Positions 45,201-52,902 of a DNA stretch of 64,000 bases are shown here, one piece after another (position 1 is the first letter of the stretch; each line of letters begins with the position of its first letter). The notes under the pieces are model-generated. The model saw nothing but the letters and a program-made list of their open reading frames with translations, was not told the DNA's origin and did not search any database. A program made the translations under genes and the position numbers. The DNA comes from Sphingobium sp. Cam5-1 (GTDB lineage Bacteria; Pseudomonadota; Alphaproteobacteria; Sphingomonadales; Sphingomonadaceae): the NCBI RefSeq assembly GCF_015693305.1, contig NZ_CP065140.1:248001-312000 (forward strand), given 5' to 3'.

Positions 45201-46216
45201 ACCGTCTCCTGCGGCACTCGGTCCTTGCTCTGACGGCCCTGCTGTCCATTGTTGCGATGGCGCCTGCGGCCATTGCCGCGCCGAGCTGCAATGGCAAGTT
45301 CGTCAATCCCATCACCGATGTCTGCTGGTCCTGCCTCTTCCCCCTGTCGGTCGGCGGGCTCAAGATCTGGCCTGGCAATCGGCCCGATGCCAGTAATCCG
45401 TCCTCGCCTGTCTGCGCCTGCGCCGACCCCATTCCGCGCATCGGCATTTCGATCGGCTTCTGGGAGCCGGCAAGGCTCGCCGATGTCACGATGAAGCCCT
45501 GGTGTTTCCCTAATCTTGGCGGGGTGCGGATCGCGCCGGGCTTCGATATCGGCCAGGGCTATATGGCAGGCCCATCGATGGTCGGTGGCCGGTCGCAAAG
45601 CACCGCCAAATGGCACGTTCACTGGTATGTCTATCCGCTTCTTTACTGGATGGAGCTGCTCACGGACTTTCTCTGCTTCGAGCAGGCGAGCTTCGATATA
45701 GCCTATATGACCGAGGTTGACCCGCTCTGGCAGGACGATGCCTTGTCGGGCCTCATCAATCCGGAGGCGATCGTGTTCGCCAATCCCGTCGCGCAGGCCG
45801 CCTGCGCCGCCGACTGCGTAACGGCGACAGCTTCCATGCCGATCGACACGCTGTTCTGGTGCGCGGGCTGTCAGGGCTCCATGTATCCCATGAACGGGAA
45901 CATTCCCTCCTCGATCGGACATGTTCAGTCTTCCCGCCTAGCGCTCTCGCGGTTCGCGTACAAAATGCATCGCCAAGGGCTTGCCTGGGGAACGATGGGG
46001 TCGAAGGGGCTGTGTGAAAAATATGTCATGCCGATCATGCGAAAACAGCAATATCGGTTCCAGATGGTGAACCCGATCCCGACGGTGTCGGGTCGCTATG
46101 CCTGCTCGCCGATCGGCGCATCCACCATGCCTCCAGGAACTGGACGCTCCTACCCCGCCGGCGGCGAGGACATGGGCTACCTTGTCTGGAGGAAGAGGAA
46201 TTGCTGCGTGCTATGA
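45197..46216 (+). CDS. traU: TraU, Cys-rich periplasmic conjugation protein
   Basis: The 339-residue product has a signal peptide (VLALTALLSIVAMAPAAIA), then the TraU core: CNGKFVNPITDVCWSCLFPLSVGG, CACADPIPRIGISIGFWEPARL, DVTMKPWCFPNLGG, FWCAGCQGSMYPMNG. It has many paired cysteines. TraU is needed for DNA transfer and pilus assembly, and the DsbC-like protein probably shapes its disulfides. The length matches F TraU (330). Confidence 0.95.
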   Translation: MNRLLRHSVLALTALLSIVAMAPAAIAAPSCNGKFVNPITDVCWSCLFPLSVGGLKIWPGNRPDASNPSSPVCACADPIPRIGISIGFWEPARLADVTMKPWCFPNLGGVRIAPGFDIGQGYMAGPSMVGGRSQSTAKWHVHWYVYPLLYWMELLTDFLCFEQASFDIAYMTEVDPLWQDDALSGLINPEAIVFANPVAQAACAADCVTATASMPIDTLFWCAGCQGSMYPMNGNIPSSIGHVQSSRLALSRFAYKMHRQGLAWGTMGSKGLCEKYVMPIMRKQQYRFQMVNPIPTVSGRYACSPIGASTMPPGTGRSYPAGGEDMGYLVWRKRNCCVL

Positions 46217-46677
46217 GCGAGCCGAAGGCAGCCCAAAGCCTCGTGATGGACGCTTTGACCGCAGAGGGAGGCGCTGCGTCGGCGCTGGGCACGGCATTCC
46301 GCCGGATCCGTCACGTGCTCGAGGGCCGCGAACTTTCCGGGAGAATTGATCGGCATGAGCAGGATATTCTCGATGTCGCGCGGGCTTCATTGACCCTTCT
46401 TGACGAAATCGAGGAGGGACGCAGCGGTAGCTGGGCAGCGAGGCACTTGCGTGATCTTCTTGAAAGGCAATTGGTAGCTGGCTGCAGGGGCGATATCGGC
46501 GCTCCGCGCATCCGGGGTAAGGGCGTCAGGTCCGCCCTCCTTGGCGGCAGCCTCCTCTTCGCGATGGTTCTTGCCGTCGTTTTGACGCTCGGCGCCAGGA
46601 ACGGAGAAGCGGACAAAGGCGAATTGCACGCCCCCCACATGCAGCTCTCGACGGCAATGGAGGAGCCTGGACGATGA
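46213..46677 (+). CDS. single-span protein between traU and trbC, unknown
   Basis: The 154-residue product starts at ATG 46213 in the ATGA overlap with traU. The N-terminal 105 residues are helical and charged (a DRHEQDILDVARASLTLLDEIEEG segment). One span follows near the C-terminus (ALLGGSLLFAMVLAVVLTLGA) and then a short periplasmic tail, so it is a tail-anchored inner-membrane protein. No family is recognised. Confidence 0.6.
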   Translation: MSEPKAAQSLVMDALTAEGGAASALGTAFRRIRHVLEGRELSGRIDRHEQDILDVARASLTLLDEIEEGRSGSWAARHLRDLLERQLVAGCRGDIGAPRIRGKGVRSALLGGSLLFAMVLAVVLTLGARNGEADKGELHAPHMQLSTAMEEPGR

Positions 46678-47423
46678 AGCATGCCTGGACATATGTCGCT
46701 GTCGCTATTCTGCCTGGCGTTGTCGGGGTTTCGGCGCTTGTGGCGCAGAAGGCCGATGGCTTGGACATCCAGGCCGTCAAACGCCGGGCCGCGAGCATCC
46801 AGAGCGACGCCGAAGCGTTTGCCAGCCATGTGAAGGATCGGGGTGAGGCTTTCCGCGAAGACGCCCTTGCCGTGCAGGCCGGTGGCACCGCCAATATGCG
46901 CAAGGTCGCGACGGCGAGCCTGCCCGACGGTCCGGACGGTTCGATAGATTTCGATGAGATCGTCTCGGGCGCCGCCGCCAATCTGGAAGGCGGTCGTGGC
47001 GAGGCCTCGCAATTCATCGCCTTCGCCAGCCTGTCCATGCCACCCGCTTCTCTTCGGCAGATGGTTCGAGATACCGCGAAGGCCCGAGGCATCGTCGTAT
47101 TTCGCGGATTTCCTCGCAACAGCATGAAGGTTTTTTCGGCCGCGCTTGCCAGGGTGGTCGATGAAAAGGATTTCCCGGCCATCGGGATTGATCCGCGGCT
47201 TTTTCGCGCCTTCGATGTCAAGGCAGTCCCCACTTATGTCGCGGTGTCGTCGGATTTCGACCCATGCTCAGGTTTCAACTGCCGGACCAGCGTCCCTCCC
47301 TATGATCGCATGACCGGCAATGTGACGGTGCAATATGCGCTGGACAGCTTCGTCGATGGAAATGGTCCAGGAGCGCAAATCGCGGCCATTGCTCTTGCCA
47401 ACCTTGAGCGAAACCGTCGATGA
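46674..47423 (+). CDS. trbC: TrbC (F-type) pilus assembly protein
   Basis: The 249-residue product has an N-terminal signal or anchor (TYVAVAILPGVVGVSALVA). Its C-terminal domain is thioredoxin-like without an active CxxC (FIAFASLSMPPASLRQMVRDTAKARGIVVFRGF, AIGIDPRLFRAFDVKAVPTYV), matching type-F TrbC. It acts with TraW in the periplasm. A Cys pair (DPCSGFNCRTSV) may form a disulfide. It overlaps both neighbours by 4 bases. Confidence 0.9.
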   Translation: MKHAWTYVAVAILPGVVGVSALVAQKADGLDIQAVKRRAASIQSDAEAFASHVKDRGEAFREDALAVQAGGTANMRKVATASLPDGPDGSIDFDEIVSGAAANLEGGRGEASQFIAFASLSMPPASLRQMVRDTAKARGIVVFRGFPRNSMKVFSAALARVVDEKDFPAIGIDPRLFRAFDVKAVPTYVAVSSDFDPCSGFNCRTSVPPYDRMTGNVTVQYALDSFVDGNGPGAQIAAIALANLERNRR

Positions 47424-50221
47424 AGCGGTTCACCTCCCTTCTGTTGCTGGCCTTCCTTGGGCTTGCCATGCCGACGTCGGCGCAAATGACGAGCCAGCAG
47501 GCCCGCGAGGAAGGTAAAGCTCTCGGCGCGGCGATGCGCAGTGATGAAAACTGGGTTCCGACGCGCGAGTCCCAGGCGGTCGTACCTGGCTACCAGGGTG
47601 TGGAACTCCCCGAGGCGGACTATTTCAGCAATCCTGACAAGCTGGCCAGCGACGCCAATGCGCTTAAAGGGACAAGCCAAGCTTATCAGATCTCGACCGA
47701 CGCCGCAAAAAGCCGGCCCACCTTCTCTCTCGATGAGATCAAGGCGGTGACGGCCAATGCTTCCGCAATCGAGAAGGATCCCTCCACGCAGCTGGGCGGT
47801 GAGACCATCAGCGGCGCCAGCGGCGAGTGCAAACCTCTGCCGGCGCAAGAAAGCCAGATCTATTATGATGCCACCTGCGACACCGGCGTCGTCGTCAATT
47901 CCGTGCCGGCTGAGACGATCTATAGCTGCCCTCCCGGATGGACGCTCGATGGCACGACATGCTTGATGACGGAAGTGGTCCCAGCCAATATCAGCTATAG
48001 CTGCGATGCAGATTGGACGTTGGACGGTTCACAATGTGCGCAATCACAGCCCGCCAATGTGAGTGCCTATAGCTGCCCGCCGGGCTGGAGCCTCAGTGGT
48101 AGCCGATGCAGCCGCACCTTGTCGCAGGAGGCCTCTGTGACGGGCTATGCGTGCCCCGATGGATACAGCCTCGCCGGATCGACTTGCCAGACGACAATAA
48201 CGAGCGCGGCGAGCCCTAACTATTCCTGCCCGAGCGGCTATTCGCTCGCGGGAACGATGTGCGTGCGCAATTTCAATTATCAGGCCACGGTAACCTATTC
48301 ATGCGAAGCAGGCTGGACGCTCAATGGATCGACCTGCACGCGGCAGGTCACACAGCCGGCCACGCAAAGCTATTCCTGTCCACCTGGATATAGCCTGGAC
48401 AATGGAACCTGTACGCAGAGCGCCAACTATCAGGCAACGGCAACCTATAGCTGTCCCAGCGGCGGGACGGTGCAGGGCGATAAATGCGTTACCACCAGCA
48501 CGACATCGGCCACCCCGGCTTATGCCTGTCCCTATTATTATTATAATCCCACCGGCTTTTCGGGTGGACCTCATTGCGTGATGCGCAAGGCGGAATTCGC
48601 AAGCCGGAAATGCGCTCCCACGGTCGACAGGCCCGGCAGTATCGAGTTCGTTCGGGAAGAGAAGAAATATGGCGATAAATGGTGCCTGTACAAGCCCCTG
48701 ACGACCTATACCTGTCCCAGCGCATTCTGGAATTTCGATCCTGCCTATAGCCAGTGCGTGTCAAACATCGTGCAGGATGGCACGGTCACCTATACATGCC
48801 CGCAAGGTGGCAATTTGCAGGGGACAAGCTGCTATCGCACCAATGTAACAGGCGCCACCGTCACACATGTCTGCCCTGCAGAATATACGTTATCTGGACA
48901 AACATGTGTGAAATCGGAATATAAGTCCGCCAACGTCCAATATGGTTGCCCTGGCGGGGGCGCTCTGTCTGGCGCAACCTGCTCGGCAAGCGAGCAGATC
49001 GCCGCCTCGGTGACCTATTCCTGCCCTTCGGGATACAGCCTCAACGGTACAAGCTGTTCGCGCACCGAAGCACTGGCTGGTACGCCGATTTATGCCTGTC
49101 CCACAGGCTATGCGCTGAGCGGTGCCACATGCAGCAGGCTGGAAGATCAGGGGGCGACACCGATCTACGCCTGCCCCGCAGGCTATGTGCTCTCGGGCTC
49201 GCAATGCACCGCGACCGTGGCGGCGCAGCCCAATCATTATTGCCCGGTGGATTATACGTTATCGGGCCAGCAATGCTCCAAGGTCCACAGCCAGGCAGCC
49301 TCCTCTCATCAGCAATGTCCGGCAGGATCGAACAGTAACCCCGACGGGACGTGCTATACTGAAGACCCGCAAACGGACTGCGGCGATCTCCAGGCAAATC
49401 CGCAATGCAGCTGGAAATACGATAATTGTCTGGACGAGACTCCGTCCGGCGACGCCTGCAAGATGACCGAGCGCGTCTTCCGATGTCCGGTACCAGGTGG
49501 AAAGATCGAACAGCCGGCCGAATATGTGTGCGGCGACGATGTCTACTGCATCAACGGTGATTGCGAGGCGATCGAGCGCGAAGCTTCCACCGAGTTCAAG
49601 GATGCGCTGACGGCTCTCCATGCGGTCGACACCGCCGGGAAGGATTTCGATCCGGACGACATGCATGTTTTCCCCGGCGAGCGCGACACATGCAGCAAGA
49701 AGATCTTCGGTGCCGTGAACTGCTGCGCGGGCAAGGTCTCCGGATTGGTGCCGCTGGGCGTCGGCGGCGCCGCGCTCGCAGGCGCTATCAGTGGCAATGT
49801 CGCCGCACTGGCGGGAGTCGCGACGCAATTTCTTACCACCTTCATGTGTTCTACCGAGGAGAAAATGCTCGATGTGAAGGATCGTATGGGCTTCTGCACC
49901 TTCGTTGGAAGCTATTGCTCTTCCAGCATCCTGGGTGTCTGCACCACCAAGCGGAAGACCTATTGCTGTTTTGAAAGCAAGCTGTCGCGCATTCTGCAGG
50001 AACAGGGGCGTCCTCAGATCAACAAGCCTTTCGCAAAGCCCAGAAACGAGCAGTGCGAAGGCTTCACGGTCGATGAATTTTCGCGCCTCGATCTCTCGGT
50101 AATGGATTTCACGGAAGTCTATGCAGACTTCATGGATGCGGTTCGGATGCCCGACGAAGTTCAGACGATGACCGATATCCAGCAAAAGATACAGGACTAT
50201 TATGAACTTCACAGCCAGTGA
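47420..50221 (+). CDS. traN: TraN, mating-pair stabilisation adhesin with expanded Cys repeats
   Basis: The 933-residue product has a signal peptide (TSLLLLAFLGLAMPTSA). The N-terminal region is conserved (residues 25-155). Residues about 165-645 form a long array of short Cys repeats. The C-terminal TraN core follows (CSKKIFGAVNCCAGK, FCTFVGSYCSSSILGVCTTKRKTYCCFESKLSRILQEQGR). TraN sits in the outer membrane and contacts the recipient's outer-membrane proteins. F TraN has about 600 residues, so the repeat array accounts for most of the extra length. More than 50 cysteines imply heavy dependence on the DsbC-like isomerase of the operon. Confidence 0.93.
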   Translation: MKRFTSLLLLAFLGLAMPTSAQMTSQQAREEGKALGAAMRSDENWVPTRESQAVVPGYQGVELPEADYFSNPDKLASDANALKGTSQAYQISTDAAKSRPTFSLDEIKAVTANASAIEKDPSTQLGGETISGASGECKPLPAQESQIYYDATCDTGVVVNSVPAETIYSCPPGWTLDGTTCLMTEVVPANISYSCDADWTLDGSQCAQSQPANVSAYSCPPGWSLSGSRCSRTLSQEASVTGYACPDGYSLAGSTCQTTITSAASPNYSCPSGYSLAGTMCVRNFNYQATVTYSCEAGWTLNGSTCTRQVTQPATQSYSCPPGYSLDNGTCTQSANYQATATYSCPSGGTVQGDKCVTTSTTSATPAYACPYYYYNPTGFSGGPHCVMRKAEFASRKCAPTVDRPGSIEFVREEKKYGDKWCLYKPLTTYTCPSAFWNFDPAYSQCVSNIVQDGTVTYTCPQGGNLQGTSCYRTNVTGATVTHVCPAEYTLSGQTCVKSEYKSANVQYGCPGGGALSGATCSASEQIAASVTYSCPSGYSLNGTSCSRTEALAGTPIYACPTGYALSGATCSRLEDQGATPIYACPAGYVLSGSQCTATVAAQPNHYCPVDYTLSGQQCSKVHSQAASSHQQCPAGSNSNPDGTCYTEDPQTDCGDLQANPQCSWKYDNCLDETPSGDACKMTERVFRCPVPGGKIEQPAEYVCGDDVYCINGDCEAIEREASTEFKDALTALHAVDTAGKDFDPDDMHVFPGERDTCSKKIFGAVNCCAGKVSGLVPLGVGGAALAGAISGNVAALAGVATQFLTTFMCSTEEKMLDVKDRMGFCTFVGSYCSSSILGVCTTKRKTYCCFESKLSRILQEQGRPQINKPFAKPRNEQCEGFTVDEFSRLDLSVMDFTEVYADFMDAVRMPDEVQTMTDIQQKIQDYYELHSQ
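47921..49354 (+). repeat. about 18 Cys-repeat units inside traN
   Basis: Units of about 27 residues follow the pattern Tyr-x-Cys-Pro-x-Gly-Tyr/Trp-x-Leu-x-Gly-x-x-Cys plus a linker of 10-13 residues. Examples are YSCPPGWTLDGTTC, YACPDGYSLAGSTC and YSCPSGYSLNGTSC. I count eight regular units, one degenerate unit with a YYYYNPTG insert, a non-repeat break (about 48600-48700), and nine more. They are diverged at DNA level, so this is an old protein repeat. Confidence 0.85.
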
Positions 50222-50597
50222 CGCGCCTTCGCGGCATCAGCCATTTGATTGGGAGATGACGGCCTTTGAGCTGGCCGTTTTCATTTGCATCTACCGAAGT
50301 CCAACCCCTCTTTTGCTTGATGAGGTCCGTCGGGAAGTCAGTCTCTGGTTTGAGCGGGTGATCGGTTCCGAGGACCTGAAAGGCTGTATTGAATATATGC
50401 TGGGGCGACGATGGCTGTTGCAATCGGGAGACCGGCTTCGGGCCAGCAACAGGGGCCGGATCATAGCTCGTCCTCTCGTGAACGGCATCATCCGGATGCT
50501 GGATCAGGGGACCCGGCTCCTCGATGTAGCGCTGATGATGTCGATCCTTCGGCTGACGCATGACCAGTTGGCCAATCCTGTTGAAGATGATGGGTGA
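50202..50597 (+). CDS. small cytoplasmic protein between traN and traF, winged-helix-like
   Basis: The 131-residue product begins inside the 3' end of traN (20-base overlap). It has no signal or membrane segment, which is unusual among the periplasmic components around it. The pattern of helices followed by a short Gly-Arg strand pair (LLLDEVRREVSLWFERVIGSEDLKGCIEYMLGRRWLLQSGDRLRASNRG) looks like a winged helix, so a regulatory role is possible. This is inference. Confidence 0.6.
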   Translation: MNFTASDAPSRHQPFDWEMTAFELAVFICIYRSPTPLLLDEVRREVSLWFERVIGSEDLKGCIEYMLGRRWLLQSGDRLRASNRGRIIARPLVNGIIRMLDQGTRLLDVALMMSILRLTHDQLANPVEDDG

Positions 50598-50606
50598 CAA
50601 GGAACC

Positions 50607-51425
50607 ATGGCGATGACGAAGACGATCACGCAAATCGCGACCTTGCTACTCGCTGCAATAGTCTCGCCAGGGGTGGCCATGGCACAGCTTACGTCTTCCG
50701 AAGCCATGCAGGCTGAGGATCACGAAGACGGCTTTTACTGTCGCGAGCGGCGACTGGGACAGTGGTTCTATTGCACCAGGCCCAAGGATCCCGAGCGCCC
50801 TTCTTTGGTTCCGCAGGCCAGCGCCGCGGAACGAATGGCGGCCATCAGCCGGGAGCTCGATGAACTGAAGGCCAGGGCGATACTGGAACCGACGCAAGAG
50901 AATGTCATCGCCTATGTGCGTTTCCAGCGCGAACAACTCGACCGAGCGTCGACATTCTCCGATACATGGCAACGGGCGCTGTGGCAGAATCCGGATCTCG
51001 ACTACACGCTTCAGCGCCCTGTGAATACCGTGGGCAAGCGGGCGTGGCTCGATAATCGCAAAGCCGATCGGGATACTGTTCTGACCAATCTCGGGCAGCG
51101 CTACGGTCTATTCTATTTTTATGCGCAAAGCTGCGGGGCCTGCGAGATTTTCGGGCCCATACTCCGTTCGGTTGCCGATAGTCATGGGATGACCGTGATG
51201 GCCGTTTCCATGGATGGTGGCCCGAACCGGGACTTTCCCAATTATGTGGTGGATTCAGGGCAGCGCGCCCGCATGGGTGTTGCCGGCAACCAGACGCCCG
51301 CGCTGGTGCTGTTCGACACCGCCACCAGGCGCACCATCCCTGTAGGTTTCGGTCTCCTCTCCGCTGAGGAGATAATGGATCGGATCTTCATGTTGACCAA
51401 CACGAAGGTAGGGAGCGACTTCTAA
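50607..51425 (+). CDS. traF: TraF, thioredoxin-like periplasmic conjugation protein
   Basis: The 272-residue product has a signal peptide (ITQIATLLLAAIVSPGVAMA). The N-terminal part carries FYCRERRLGQWFYC. The C-terminal thioredoxin-like domain has the motif CGAC at 176-179 (FFYAQSCGACEIF-like region) and a cis-Pro segment NQTPALVLFD. F TraF lacks CxxC, whereas many other F-type systems keep it as here, suggesting redox activity next to the DsbC-like protein. It overlaps traH by one base. Confidence 0.92.
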   Translation: MAMTKTITQIATLLLAAIVSPGVAMAQLTSSEAMQAEDHEDGFYCRERRLGQWFYCTRPKDPERPSLVPQASAAERMAAISRELDELKARAILEPTQENVIAYVRFQREQLDRASTFSDTWQRALWQNPDLDYTLQRPVNTVGKRAWLDNRKADRDTVLTNLGQRYGLFYFYAQSCGACEIFGPILRSVADSHGMTVMAVSMDGGPNRDFPNYVVDSGQRARMGVAGNQTPALVLFDTATRRTIPVGFGLLSAEEIMDRIFMLTNTKVGSDF

Positions 51426-52891
51426 TGCCGGAAGGACATGAAACCGGTTGGTCTCGCCGCATGCTCAAACGTGCAGGCTCCGCCATAACCATGGTTGTCG
51501 CCGTTCACCTGGCGCTCGTTGGCGTGGCAGATGCAAATGTTGCTTCAGAAATGAACAATTTCTTCAGCGAGGCGGGCGGCGCGGCCAATGTGACGGGGCC
51601 TTCGTCGTTCCAGGGTCAGTCAGCTGGCTATTATTCGCTCGGGAATGTCTGGACACGCTTCCCTCAAAAGAGCGTTGCTCCCTTCAATCTTCAGCTTCCC
51701 GGCGCGCGAGCCGGCTGCGGCGGCATAGACCTGTTCAGTGGGAGCTTCTCCTTCATCAATGCTTCCGAGATCGTGGCGATGCTCAAGGCTACGGCCAACA
51801 ACGCGCTCGGTTTCGCCTTCAAGCTGGCGATCGATTCCGTTTCCCCGGAGATTGGCAAGGTCATGGACGAGTTCAGCCAGAAGGCGCAGCTCCTCAACCA
51901 GATGAATATCTCGAGCTGCGAGACGGCCCAGGCTCTTGTTGGCGGCCTTTGGCCAACCATGGACACGACCCGCGCCACGATCTGCGAGGCGGTTGGCAAT
52001 TCCCAGGGCGTATTTTCCGACTGGGCTGCATCCCGCCAGGGTTGCAATAATGGTGGAAGCCGCGACAGCACGATCGCCGGCAATGCTGACGCTGCGATGA
52101 CGGATCAGCTCGTAGGCGAGAATCACAACTACACCTGGGAAGCATTGAAGAAATCAGCCAAGTTCGGCGCCTTCGACCAGGAATTTTCCGAATATATCAT
52201 GACGTTGGTGGGGACTATCATCACCCGGCCATCCGCCGATGCCAGCATAGGCGGGAATGTGATCATGTATGGGCCAGCCGAGGAGGCGGTTGTCACCGCG
52301 CTCCTCGACGGCACCGAAAATGGGCCCGCCATCAAGGTGCTCAAATGCAATGATCCAAATTGCTACGATGTGGGCGAGACCACGCTCGCCATCCCTTCTT
52401 CCGCGGCTCTCCGTCCCCGGATCAGGCAAATGATCAGGGACATGAGCATCAAGGCTCGCACAAACGGGAGCCTGACATCGGCGGAGAAGCAACTGCTCAA
52501 TATGGCGACTATCCCGCTCTACAAGATCGTCACGGTGCAGGCTTTCGCTCACAACGCGCTGACCGATGGCGAGATAGAGGCCTTGTCCGAGATTGTGGCT
52601 GTGGACATGTTGAACGCGATGCTGGACAATATGCTCGATCGTGTCGAGCAGGCCAGGGTTCACTATCAGACCGCGGACCAGGCAACCGCAGAGCAATGGA
52701 AGGCACAGATTGCGGCCACCCGGCAAAAGTTCGGCGCCCGGGAAGTCAAGCTCAGCAACAAGCTGCAATTGACCTATCAGGTTATCAACCGAAGCATATT
52801 CCTTGAATCGACATTGCAGAACAGCATGTCGCCGGGCATGTCCGCTGCGCTCAATTTTTCACGCGGCCTCAGCGCCCAGGGACTCCAGTAG
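51425..52891 (+). CDS. traH: TraH, conjugative pilus assembly protein
   Basis: The 488-residue product has a signal-type segment (ITMVVAVHLALVGVADA) and the TraH hallmarks: PSSFQGQSAGYYSLGNVWTR, a ARAGCGGIDLFSGSFSFI motif and a long helical C-terminus. TraH is periplasmic/outer-membrane associated and works with TraF and TraW in pilus outgrowth. The length is close to F TraH (458). It follows traF with a TAATG overlap and precedes traG by 11 bases. Confidence 0.95.
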   Translation: MPEGHETGWSRRMLKRAGSAITMVVAVHLALVGVADANVASEMNNFFSEAGGAANVTGPSSFQGQSAGYYSLGNVWTRFPQKSVAPFNLQLPGARAGCGGIDLFSGSFSFINASEIVAMLKATANNALGFAFKLAIDSVSPEIGKVMDEFSQKAQLLNQMNISSCETAQALVGGLWPTMDTTRATICEAVGNSQGVFSDWAASRQGCNNGGSRDSTIAGNADAAMTDQLVGENHNYTWEALKKSAKFGAFDQEFSEYIMTLVGTIITRPSADASIGGNVIMYGPAEEAVVTALLDGTENGPAIKVLKCNDPNCYDVGETTLAIPSSAALRPRIRQMIRDMSIKARTNGSLTSAEKQLLNMATIPLYKIVTVQAFAHNALTDGEIEALSEIVAVDMLNAMLDNMLDRVEQARVHYQTADQATAEQWKAQIAATRQKFGAREVKLSNKLQLTYQVINRSIFLESTLQNSMSPGMSAALNFSRGLSAQGLQ

Positions 52892-52902
52892 GCGTTCGGG
52901 CG

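Noticed and set aside
47921..49354. Cys repeats considered as a separate EGF-like or sushi-domain protein
   Set aside because: They are in one frame with the TraN N- and C-terminal cores and within the operon, so they are part of TraN.
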